48,225 nt of DNA from assembly GCA_946406035.1 (NCBI GenBank), contig CAMJJG010000015.1, positions 1 to 48,225 of the forward strand, in the 5' to 3' direction. The position numbers and the translations under genes were made by a program. Source of the DNA: an uncultured Prevotellaceae bacterium. GTDB taxonomy: Bacteria > Bacteroidota > Bacteroidia > Bacteroidales > Muribaculaceae. The first letter of the stretch is position 1, and each line of letters opens with the position of its first letter. Positions 41,535 through 48,225 of the stretch are shown piece by piece. The notes below the pieces were generated by a model. That model did not search any database. It was not told the origin of the DNA and saw only the letters and a list, made by a program, of their open reading frames with translations.

Positions 41535-43364
41535 ATGACTATGAATAAGATCAAATATTTCATGATTGCGATAGCACTGGGTGTCACTGCACTATCGTCA
41601 TGCACCGATCTCGACGAGAAGGTGAATGACCGCATCGATGCTACTGTGTATTACCAGAATGAAGCCAGCGTGAAGGGCGCCGTGGCCGCCATCTACAATC
41701 AGACGTCATCGACGCTCGCTGGCGAGAATTTCTTCCACCTGAGCGAGTACCCTGCCGACCAGCTCACCTGGCGCGTGTGGAACGGTGGCCAGTGGGGATG
41801 GGACGAGGCCATGAAGACCGTGCTCTCGTGGCATAACTGGAACAGCGAGTCCACCATTATCCAGAATGCCTGGTCAAGTGCCTGGACAGCAGTGGGACTG
41901 GCTAACCTGTTGCTCAACGACCTTGAGGGCCTGGACGCTGCAAGCCTGGGCATGACTCAGGATAAGCTCAACCAGTATGTTGCCGAGGTGCGTACCATAC
42001 GCGCCTGGAATTATTACTGCCTGTTTGAACTGTGGGGTGGCGCTCTGCCCTTGAACATCAGTGCCGGCAGTGAGGTTCCTGGCACCGCCGATCCCGACTG
42101 GGATACCTCTTGCAAGAAGATTTACCAGTTTATTGCCGATGAGCTCGATCAGACTGTTGACCAGCTTGCCCGGGAGGACGGGTCACGCAGCACCGTCAAT
42201 CGCGCCAACCAGGCGATGAATCGCCTGCTCAAGGCTCGCTTGCTGCTCAATGCCGAGGTCTTCATCAACGAGGCTCACTATGACGAGTGCGAGGCGCTCT
42301 CCAAGCAGATCATCAACGGCGAATACGGCCGCTACTCGCTTGCCGAGAATTACCGTGACCTCTACAGTATCGACAACGTGAAGTGCCCCGAGGTGATCTT
42401 TGCTCTCGCTGCCGAGGACGGCATGGGCGCCGCCAATGCCATCAGCAATGTTCGCACTATGGTGGGCATGTGGTATGGCTATGCCGACTACTTTGGGCAG
42501 TCCTATGACGGCATCGGCGCCTGGAACTGTGTGTGCCTCGTGCCCAGCTATGACAACTCGGGCACCGTTCTGCCAACTGGTGGCAGTGAGGGCGCCAAGT
42601 GCTTCCTCGATGCACCTTATAACGACAAGCTGGGAGCCCCCTATGAGCGCTTTGACGATCGCGACATACGCAAGCAGAACTATGTATATAATGTGACAAC
42701 CCGCACTCACGGACCCGGTATGTTCCTCAAGGGCCTGATGCGTGCCAACTTTGGAACGGGCGACGTGCTCAAGGCCGATGCCGACCGCGATGGTCAGGAT
42801 CTGGTGTATGTCGATCAGGTGGGTACCTTCCTCAACCAGGGACGCAACCTCGAGCCGGTGATGAGCCCGCGTTGGGGTGAGACCAATTCGGGTGTCCGTC
42901 TGGTAAAGTATCCGCTCTATCCCACCGACGATGCCGGCGGCTTCAAGTCGATTGATGACGTGCAGTTCCGTCTTGCCGAGGCCTACTACAACGTGGCCGA
43001 GTGCGAGATGCGCAAGGGCAACAGCGGTGAGGCTAGGAACTATGTCGATGCTGTGCGTCAGCGCTATTTCACTGCCGCCAATCGTGCGTCGGCTCTCTCG
43101 GTTCCCGGTCCCGGCTTCTCGAGCTTTGACATGGACTGGATGCTCAGCGAGTGGGGCAAGGAGTATCTGGGCGAGGGCAACCGCCGTCGCACCGACCTGC
43201 GCCGTTTCAACAAGTTCACTCAGGGCACCTGGTGGTTCTGGGGCCGCGCTACCGAGGCCGGTGTTGATTTGCCTGCTCAGCGTAGCACCAAGTATGAGTG
43301 GTACCCGCTGCCTCAGTCGGCACTGTCGGTCAACCCGGGCTTGATCCAGAATCCCAATTATTAA
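41535..43364 (+). CDS. susD: SusD-family nutrient-binding outer-membrane lipoprotein
   Basis: This 609-residue lipoprotein has a signal peptide ending at the lipobox ALSSC (Cys23). The SusD/RagB features are clear: an N-terminal helical region with FHLSEYPADQ, then the EVRTIRAWNYYCLFELWGGA helix, where the RAxxY motif typical of SusD proteins sits. The C-terminal RagB-type domain has RLAEAYYNVAECEMRKGN and ends YEWYPLPQSALSVNPGLIQNPNY. SusD caps the SusC barrel and binds starch at the cell surface. An ATG at 41541 is an equally good start. The gene is coupled to susC (15 bp gap) and followed 27 bp later by the SusE/F-like gene. Confidence 0.95.
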   Translation: MTMNKIKYFMIAIALGVTALSSCTDLDEKVNDRIDATVYYQNEASVKGAVAAIYNQTSSTLAGENFFHLSEYPADQLTWRVWNGGQWGWDEAMKTVLSWHNWNSESTIIQNAWSSAWTAVGLANLLLNDLEGLDAASLGMTQDKLNQYVAEVRTIRAWNYYCLFELWGGALPLNISAGSEVPGTADPDWDTSCKKIYQFIADELDQTVDQLAREDGSRSTVNRANQAMNRLLKARLLLNAEVFINEAHYDECEALSKQIINGEYGRYSLAENYRDLYSIDNVKCPEVIFALAAEDGMGAANAISNVRTMVGMWYGYADYFGQSYDGIGAWNCVCLVPSYDNSGTVLPTGGSEGAKCFLDAPYNDKLGAPYERFDDRDIRKQNYVYNVTTRTHGPGMFLKGLMRANFGTGDVLKADADRDGQDLVYVDQVGTFLNQGRNLEPVMSPRWGETNSGVRLVKYPLYPTDDAGGFKSIDDVQFRLAEAYYNVAECEMRKGNSGEARNYVDAVRQRYFTAANRASALSVPGPGFSSFDMDWMLSEWGKEYLGEGNRRRTDLRRFNKFTQGTWWFWGRATEAGVDLPAQRSTKYEWYPLPQSALSVNPGLIQNPNY

Positions 43365-43391
43365 TCGCAACTTGAAACAAATGATAACGAT

Positions 43392-44810
43392 ATGAAAACA
43401 AGGAATATATATAGTCTGATAGTGGTGATGCTGGCTGCACTGACGGTGACAACCGGTTGCTCCAGCGACGAGGACATCATCTTTGACCACGAGCGTCAGC
43501 AATTTGAGACGCGCGCCGACCGCATCCTGCTTGAGTTCATTGCCCCCTATGGCACGGCTGTTGACGAGGAAATCTACATCATGGGTGCGTTCAATGGCGA
43601 CAGTGCGTCGATGGGCAAGGAGGAGTGGAAACTCATGAAGGCTCCTGGCAGCGACATCAAGTGGGGCATCTATCTCGATCCTGCCACGTTTGTTAACGGT
43701 AAGACGCTGGGCGACGGTTTCCGCTTCTACAGTGCCACCCAGGGCACAGAGTTCACCGTGAAGGGCGAAATAGCAAACCACAATGACAATCCCGGACTGG
43801 GCACATTCACCAATGTGTGGGGTGAACGCTGGGAGAGCTATTACTGGAGTGGAGAGGGTCCCGAGATCGAGCACGATGGCTATGTGGTCTATGTGCTTGA
43901 CGAGACGGGATGGGCCAACCTGAACCTGTACATGTGGGGTGACGTCAACGATCTGAACGGTGGTTGGCCGGGTATGACACCCACGGGCAAGCAGTCGATA
44001 GGCGGTACCCAGTACACTTACTTTGACATGGGTGCGGCCAACACTGGCTTGAACGAGAATCTGATTTTCAATAACGGTGAAGGCAGCCAGCTGGCCGACT
44101 TTGCCTACACCATCGACCACGACGTGTATCTGCGTGTCACAGCCAGTGGCGTCGAGGAATTGGGCGAGCCGACAGTAGTCGCTCACGACGGGTTTGCCGT
44201 GTTTGTGGTCAACAAGACGGGATGGAATGCGTTGAACCTGTACATGTGGGGCGACGTGAACGACCTGAATGGCGGCTGGCCAGGTATGGTGCCCACGGGC
44301 GAGCAGACCATCAAGGGTGTGACCTATACCTACTTCGACATGGGTGCTGCCAACACGGGCCTGAATGAGAATCTGATCTTTAACAACGGTGAGGGCTCTC
44401 AGCTGGCCGACTTTGCCTATACCATCGACCACGACGTCTATCTTGAAGTGACAGCCAGTGGAGTGACCGAGATTGATCCCGCGACCTATACTGGTGGCGG
44501 TGACACGCCCGAGCCCACACCTGGTGAAACCCACTACATCTATATTGACGACCAGACGGGTTGGGATGCCATCACTCTGTATGCCTGGGGCGACAAGGAA
44601 TTCTTTGGCGGTTGGCCAGGCGTTGCACCCACGGGGAGCAAGACTGTTGACGGCGTGAACTACACCTACTGGGAGTTTACCAGCAATGGCGAGACCGAGC
44701 ACCTCATCTTCAACAACAACGGTGGTGGGTCACAAACGCCCGACTATGATGTTGTGCTTGATCGTGACTACTACCTCACCGTGACCGCTAGCGGTGTGAC
44801 AGCAAGATGA
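43392..44810 (+). CDS. SusE/SusF-like surface lipoprotein with three CBM26-type starch-binding modules
   Basis: This 472-residue lipoprotein (TTGC, Cys23) replaces SusE/SusF in this locus. An N-terminal domain (about 40-155, RILLEFIAPYGTAVDEEIYIMGAFNGD) resembles SusE-type domains. Three CBM26-like modules follow at about 164-253, 267-358 and 381-469. Each has TGWxxxxLYxWGD, GGWPGM/V and LIFNN, the aromatic and polar positions that bind alpha-glucan in this family. Modules 1 and 2 are almost identical in protein and very similar in DNA (43881-44150 against 44190-44465), a recent duplication. Module 3 is more diverged and is joined by a Gly/Pro-rich linker. It should hold starch at the cell surface. 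Two hairpins after the stop close the susCDE unit. Confidence 0.88.
   Translation: MKTRNIYSLIVVMLAALTVTTGCSSDEDIIFDHERQQFETRADRILLEFIAPYGTAVDEEIYIMGAFNGDSASMGKEEWKLMKAPGSDIKWGIYLDPATFVNGKTLGDGFRFYSATQGTEFTVKGEIANHNDNPGLGTFTNVWGERWESYYWSGEGPEIEHDGYVVYVLDETGWANLNLYMWGDVNDLNGGWPGMTPTGKQSIGGTQYTYFDMGAANTGLNENLIFNNGEGSQLADFAYTIDHDVYLRVTASGVEELGEPTVVAHDGFAVFVVNKTGWNALNLYMWGDVNDLNGGWPGMVPTGEQTIKGVTYTYFDMGAANTGLNENLIFNNGEGSQLADFAYTIDHDVYLEVTASGVTEIDPATYTGGGDTPEPTPGETHYIYIDDQTGWDAITLYAWGDKEFFGGWPGVAPTGSKTVDGVNYTYWEFTSNGETEHLIFNNNGGGSQTPDYDVVLDRDYYLTVTASGVTAR
43881..44465 (+). repeat. Tandem duplicated CBM26-type coding modules
   Basis: The segments 43881-44150 and 44190-44465 encode near-identical modules. 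Shared runs include LNLYMWGDVNDLNGGWPGM and the AANTGLNENLIFNNGEGSQ segment. The DNA differs mostly at third bases. Confidence 0.85.
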
Positions 44811-44825
44811 TTTCTGTTTCCCTCG

Positions 44826-44866
44826 TCAGGGCAGAATGCTAACCTGCTTCTGTTGTTCTGCCCTGA
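44826..44866 (+). terminator. Hairpin after the SusE/F-like gene
   Basis: TCAGGGCAGAA (44826-44836) pairs with TTCTGCCCTGA (44856-44866) over 11 bp with a 19-nt loop, followed by TGGGTTTTA. It is the first of two stop structures. Confidence 0.6.
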
Positions 44867-44876
44867 TGGGTTTTAT

Positions 44877-44914
44877 CGGGAGGTGTTAAGCGACAACAAT
44901 GCCTCCCGTTTTTT
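44877..44914 (+). terminator. Rho-independent terminator of the susCDE unit
   Basis: CGGGAGG (44877-44883) pairs with CCTCCCG (44902-44908), with an inner TGTT/AACA pairing, followed by six T residues. It separates the susC-D-E unit from the GH97 gene. Confidence 0.8.
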
Positions 44915-44968
44915 AAAAATGCATCATAAAGGTTAGCGTTCGTGAGGTGAGGATTAAAAAATTGTTAC

Positions 44969-44976
44969 TATATTTG
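44969..44976 (+). promoter_or_regulatory. -7 box of the GH97 gene (TATATTTG)
   Basis: A full match to TAnnTTTG with a predicted start near 44983, about 32 nt before the ATG at 45015. It lacks the TTAGATTTTT pair found before amylase and susC. Confidence 0.5.
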
Positions 44977-45014
44977 CAATCGTAAATGAAAAATTAACAA
45001 ATGTAATTATCGAT

Positions 45015-47006
45015 ATGGTAAAGAAATTGATACTCTGTGTGTTGATGTGCATGTCGCTGGGTGTGATAGCGAGTGCCCGAGACATAAAGCTGTCGAGCCC
45101 CGACGGGTCGCTCACGTTAATCGCCGGTGTTGACGGCGGCCAGGCCTGGTATGAGGTGAAGCGTGGCAGCGAGGCTGTCATCAACCGTTCACAACTGGGA
45201 TTTGTGCTCAGCGATGGCGACCTCAAGGGTAACTTCAAGATGGGCAAGGTGACCCGCACGTCGCTCGACGAGTTGTGGAGCCAGCCCTGGGGCGAGGATG
45301 CCGTGGTGCACAATCATTACAACGAGATGCGGGTGCGCCTGCACGAGAGGGGCGGCATGAAGCGCTACATCGACGTGGTGTTCAGGGCGTTTGACGACGG
45401 TGTGGCCCTTCGCTACGAGTTCCCGCGCCAGCAGGGCCTTCAGGACTTTGTCATTGTTGACGAGGTAACGCAGTTTGCCCTGCCCAGCGATGCTTATGCC
45501 TGGTCGATTCCCGCGTTGACCCCCTATTATGAGGGTATCTATACCCGTGAGCCGGTGAGCAAGAAGGGCAATATGTCGGCTCCCGTCGCCCTTGAGGTCA
45601 ATGACTCGCTCTACATGGCCGTCATGGAAGCCAACCTCACCGATTACTCGACGATGAACCTTGCCCACGAGGGCACGACGCTCAAGACCGATCTGGTGCC
45701 CTGGCAGAACGGCGATCGGGTCAGGGTGGGGGACACCCGTGTGTCGCCCTGGCGTGTCGTGATCATCGGTCGCAAGGCTGCCGACATCCTGTTGTCGCGC
45801 ATGGCCCTGAACCTGAATGACCCCTGCCAGATCGAGGATACCTCATGGCTGAAGCCGACAAAATATGTGGGCATCTGGTGGGCGCTGCAGAAACAGAAGT
45901 GGACCTGGTCCCAAGGCGATCGCCACGGTGCCACCACCGAGCACACCAAGCGCTACATCGACTTTGCCGCGCGCCATGGCCTGGGAGGCGTGCTGGTCGA
46001 GGGGTGGAACTATGGCTGGGACACCGACTGGACCCGTCATGGCGACGGATTCAGCTTCACCCGTGCTTATCCCGACTATGACCTCGAGGGCCTGTGCCAA
46101 TATGCTGCCGAGCGTGGCGTGCGCATCATCGCCCACAACGAGACCGGCGGAGCCGCCCAGAATTATGAAGACCAGCTCGAGGATGCCTATCGCCTGTATG
46201 AGCGTCTGGGCATCAACACCGTCAAGACAGGTTATGTCAACAGCCACTTCTACAACGGCGAGTTGCAGCACTCGCAGTGGGGCGTGCGCCACTTCCGCAA
46301 GGTGATAGAGACCGCCGCGCGCCACCACTTGATGATTGTCAACCACGAGGGTGCCATGCCCAGCGGCTTGCAGCGCACGTGGCCCAACCTCATCGCTACC
46401 GAGAGCATGCGCGGCCAGGAGTACAACGCCTTTGACCGCGGGGGCGGCAATCCGCCCTATCACGAGTGCATCCTGCCGTTCACGCGTGGCCTGGGCGGGG
46501 CAATGGACTTCACTCCAGGCATCTTTGAGTACCGCAACGACTCGGTGCCCGGCACCCGTCCCCAAAACACGCTGGCTCACCAGCTGGCCGAGTATGTGGT
46601 CATTTACAGCCCCGGCCACATGGCCGCCGACTTGATAGAGAACTATGAGCACCAGCCCGCCTTCAAGTTCATCGAGGACGTGCCCACCAACTGGGAGCGG
46701 ACCGTCGTTCCTCATGCCTCGATGGGCGAGTATGTGACCTATGCGCGCCAGGAGCGCGGTACCCGCAACTGGTACATCGGCAGCGTGACCGATGCCCACG
46801 AGCGCGACCTGACGTTGTCACTGGATTTCCTGGGTGACGGCGCCTATCATGCCATCATCTATGAGGACGGTCCCGATGCCGATTACCGTGACAATCCCTA
46901 TGCGATGACCATTCGCCGCCTGGATGTGGACAAGACCAGCGTCATCCGCCTGCACCTGGCTCCCGGCGGGGGCTGCGCCATCCAGATTCTCGCCAATCCC
47001 GAGTAG
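45015..47006 (+). CDS. susB: GH97 alpha-glucosidase (SusB-like, inverting type)
   Basis: This 663-residue exported enzyme has a signal peptide (about 1-21, ending IASA). It has the three GH97 parts: an N-terminal beta-sandwich (to about 280), a barrel beginning KYVGIWWALQKQKW, and a C-terminal beta domain. Glu376 (HNETGG), Glu445 (VNHEGAMPSG) and Glu469 (RGQEYNA) are spaced 69 and 24 residues apart. These are the spacings of the catalytic Glu439, Glu508 and Glu532 of SusB, as I recall them, so it belongs to the inverting branch and not the retaining alpha-galactosidase branch. It should release glucose from imported maltooligosaccharides in the periplasm. In B. thetaiotaomicron susB lies before susC; here it closes the locus behind a terminator and its own promoter box. 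Confidence 0.93.
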   Translation: MVKKLILCVLMCMSLGVIASARDIKLSSPDGSLTLIAGVDGGQAWYEVKRGSEAVINRSQLGFVLSDGDLKGNFKMGKVTRTSLDELWSQPWGEDAVVHNHYNEMRVRLHERGGMKRYIDVVFRAFDDGVALRYEFPRQQGLQDFVIVDEVTQFALPSDAYAWSIPALTPYYEGIYTREPVSKKGNMSAPVALEVNDSLYMAVMEANLTDYSTMNLAHEGTTLKTDLVPWQNGDRVRVGDTRVSPWRVVIIGRKAADILLSRMALNLNDPCQIEDTSWLKPTKYVGIWWALQKQKWTWSQGDRHGATTEHTKRYIDFAARHGLGGVLVEGWNYGWDTDWTRHGDGFSFTRAYPDYDLEGLCQYAAERGVRIIAHNETGGAAQNYEDQLEDAYRLYERLGINTVKTGYVNSHFYNGELQHSQWGVRHFRKVIETAARHHLMIVNHEGAMPSGLQRTWPNLIATESMRGQEYNAFDRGGGNPPYHECILPFTRGLGGAMDFTPGIFEYRNDSVPGTRPQNTLAHQLAEYVVIYSPGHMAADLIENYEHQPAFKFIEDVPTNWERTVVPHASMGEYVTYARQERGTRNWYIGSVTDAHERDLTLSLDFLGDGAYHAIIYEDGPDADYRDNPYAMTIRRLDVDKTSVIRLHLAPGGGCAIQILANPE

Positions 47007-47030
47007 CGCGTCATCAGGGACAAGAAAACC

Positions 47031-47070
47031 AATTGTGGCAATGCACACTAGTGCTTGTCACAATTTTTTT
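47031..47070 (+). terminator. Rho-independent terminator of the GH97 gene
   Basis: AATTGTG (47031-47037) pairs with CACAATT (47059-47065), extended inward by CAA/TTG and GCAC/GTGC pairs, followed by a T tract to 47070. Confidence 0.8.
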
Positions 47071-47143
47071 ATGATTTGTATGGTCGTTGGGGCAAATAAG
47101 CGTGATTTTTTCGTGAAAATTCATTGAATTCCGAAAAAATGTT

Positions 47144-47151
47144 TAATTTTG
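47144..47151 (+). promoter_or_regulatory. -7 box of the second susC (TAATTTTG)
   Basis: A full match to TAnnTTTG. The predicted start near 47158 leaves a leader of about 310 nt before the ATG at 47469, far longer than at the other promoters in this window. Confidence 0.5.
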
Positions 47152-47157
47152 CGCCGT

Positions 47158-47468
47158 GTCCCTCTTGTGTAAGGGGCATGAGTTGTATTCCAACTGATGA
47201 ATGATGAAGTTTGAAAAAACTAATTAATGAAAGGACTTAAAGTGATAGAAGTAATCGGTAAAGGTGTGACCTAGTAGTGTCGGGTCATGCCAGGAAACCT
47301 TGACTAATTCACATGTGTCCGGCATTAACCGGAATTCAACCAAGCGTCAGCAACTTAGAGCGCGATTGCTGATACACAACACCTTAGAGATTATCAACAT
47401 TATTTCCCAGGCTGGGTCGGGTAAGCGCTCGCTTGAATCAGTCCGTGGATTAACTAATTGTTTACTGT
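47158..47468 (+). promoter_or_regulatory. Long, hairpin-rich 5' leader of the second susC
   Basis: This 311-nt stretch has no long ORF of its own. It has a run of perfect stems: CCCT/AGGG near 47162, TGACC/GGTCA spanning the stop of a 15-codon ORF (about 47267-47287), TCCGG/CCGGA (47318-47333), and TCAGCAA/TTGCTGA (47347-47372). The arrangement suggests control in the leader by attenuation, a small RNA or a translated short ORF. No known riboswitch was recognised. Confidence 0.4.
47227..47274 (+). CDS. Possible 15-residue leader peptide
   Basis: ATG at 47227 to TAG at 47274 encodes MKGLKVIEVIGKGVT, within the transcribed leader of the second susC. Its stop codon lies inside a predicted stem (TGACC/GGTCA). 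No run of one amino acid points to classical amino-acid attenuation. It may be translated, or be a chance frame. Confidence 0.3.
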   Translation: MKGLKVIEVIGKGVT

Positions 47469-48225
47469 ATGAAGAGACTTTTATCTACTCTCATGGCGAT
47501 ATGCCTCATCACGATGAGTGCATGGGCCAGCAAGACCGTTACTGGTAAGGTCGTCAGTGCTAGTGACAATGAGCCGTTGATAGGCGCCACCGTGCAAGCC
47601 ATCGGCTCATCACAGGGTACTTCTACCGACCTCGACGGTCAATTCACAGTAACCGTCAACGACAATGTGACCCAGCTGCGCATCAGCTGCGTGGGTTACA
47701 AGACCCAGGTTGTTGCGGTATCGAGTTATGTAACTGTCGCCCTCGAGGATGCCAACACGACGCTCGACGAACTCGTGGTCACGGCGATGGGTATTAAACG
47801 TGAGGCTAAGGCCCTGGGTGTATCGGCTACGCCCATCAAGGGTGATGTCATCGCCCAGGCCCGCACCAACGACATCATGTCGAGCCTTGCCGGTAAGGTG
47901 GCTGGTGTGCAGATTGCCGAGACCTCGTCCGACCCCGGTACGTCCAAGTCGGTCATCATTCGTGGTGTGAGCTCGCTCTCGGGCAGCAACCAGCCGCTGT
48001 ATGTAGTGGACGGTGTGCCCTTGAACAACTCGGCAACCTACAGCAGTGATGGTCTGAACAGCGGTTACGACTTTGGTAACGGTGCCAGCGCCGTCAACCC
48101 CAACGATGTCGAGAGCATGACCATTCTGAAGGGTGCCGCAGCTACCGCCCTGTATGGTAGCCGCGCCGGTGCCGGTGTCATCCTGATTACCACCAAGAAG
48201 GGTACCAAGCAGAGCCGCGGCGTGG
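47469..48225 (+). CDS. Second SusC-family TonB-dependent receptor, N-terminal part (3' end outside window)
   Basis: The ATG at 47469 (MKRLLSTLMAICLITMSAWA) opens a frame that runs past the window end after 252 codons. After the signal peptide there is a carboxypeptidase-regulatory-like domain (GKVVSASDNEPLIGATVQA). The segment LDELVVTAMGIKREAKALG, typical of the SusC group, follows. The plug contains QPLYVVDGVPLNN and LYGSRAGAGVILITTKKG. The barrel is not yet reached. It probably starts a further polysaccharide-utilisation locus whose susD lies to the right; the substrate cannot be inferred. It has no TTAGATTTTT pair upstream, so it is likely controlled differently from the starch locus. Its leader is unusually long. 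Confidence 0.92.
   Translation, partial: MKRLLSTLMAICLITMSAWASKTVTGKVVSASDNEPLIGATVQAIGSSQGTSTDLDGQFTVTVNDNVTQLRISCVGYKTQVVAVSSYVTVALEDANTTLDELVVTAMGIKREAKALGVSATPIKGDVIAQARTNDIMSSLAGKVAGVQIAETSSDPGTSKSVIIRGVSSLSGSNQPLYVVDGVPLNNSATYSSDGLNSGYDFGNGASAVNPNDVESMTILKGAAATALYGSRAGAGVILITTKKGTKQSRGV

Noticed and set aside
42183-44702. An 839-codon open frame on the minus strand
   Set aside because: It lies opposite susD and the SusE/F-like gene, both with clear domains. The frame is a by-product of GC-rich codon use and has no domain or signal of its own.
44975-44983. TGCAATCGT at the GH97 promoter, identical to nine bases of the LacI-type palindrome near 12.6 kb
   Set aside because: The second arm is missing (TAAATG follows), and it overlaps the -7 box and start site, so a chance match is more likely than an operator.
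47300-47548. An 82-codon plus-strand frame across the second susC start
   Set aside because: It overlaps the susC signal peptide in another frame, and the susC frame from 47469 is clearly the coding one.

Overview
The window comes from a member of the Bacteroidales (phylum Bacteroidota). The evidence is SusC/SusD pairs, a SusR-like regulator, a GH97 enzyme, a short Rpb6-type omega subunit directly after bamD, a Bacteroides-type malate dehydrogenase, and promoters of the Bacteroides form TTTG-N20-TAnnTTTG instead of -35/-10 boxes. The fairly high GC content, many dockerin-type repeats and CBM26-type modules would fit Muribaculaceae or Prevotellaceae, but the family is an inference. No rRNA, tRNA, CRISPR array or insertion sequence was recognised.

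Layout. 1-1.46 kb: an AT-richer accessory edge with the 3' end of a Fic-type gene, a TPR-like protein, and a possible structured RNA ending in a strong terminator. 1.46-7.2 kb (minus): a three-gene unit reading 5'-nucleotidase, NagZ/beta-lactamase-type fusion, TlpA-like lipoprotein. 7.3-12.4 kb (minus): a 1689-residue secreted protein built of alpha-glucan-binding-like modules, with a LacI-type operator-like palindrome upstream. 12.85-18.4 kb (minus): recA, asnS, an RluB-type pseudouridine synthase with a long QQRQGGY repeat tail, and mdh. 18.6-20.3 kb (plus): recR, a 45-residue gene that is easily overlooked, and a membrane protein. 20.4-24.0 kb (minus): the unit bcp, DPP4-type peptidase, miaA. 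24.3-25.3 kb: an acyltransferase-3 gene broken by one in-frame TAG. 25.4-26.6 kb: bamD and rpoZ. 26.8-28.9 kb (minus): patatin, recX, comF with overlapping ends, divergent from pyrE, SRPBCC and a GHL10 glycosidase (29.1-32.8 kb). 32.9-34.4 kb (minus): a sodium:solute symporter.

34.5-47.0 kb is a starch-utilisation locus. It holds a dockerin-tailed GH13 amylase, a SusR-like membrane regulator, SusC, SusD, a lipoprotein with three CBM26-type modules standing in for SusE/SusF, and a SusB-like GH97 alpha-glucosidase. By family knowledge, the amylase would cut starch, the SusD/E lipoproteins would hold glucans at the surface, SusC would import oligosaccharides, and GH97 would finish them to glucose in the periplasm. 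A second SusC gene starts at 47469 behind a leader of about 310 nt and runs off the window.

The most notable signal is regulatory. The amylase and susC promoters share one layout: two copies of TTAGATTTTT exactly 67 bp apart, then a TAnnTTTG box 43 or 44 bp after the start of the second copy. This suggests one activator, plausibly the SusR-like protein encoded between them. Other points to follow are the structured leader with a 15-codon ORF before the second susC, the palindrome over the recA promoter region, the N-terminal extension of RecA, and near-identical dockerin modules on unrelated enzymes.
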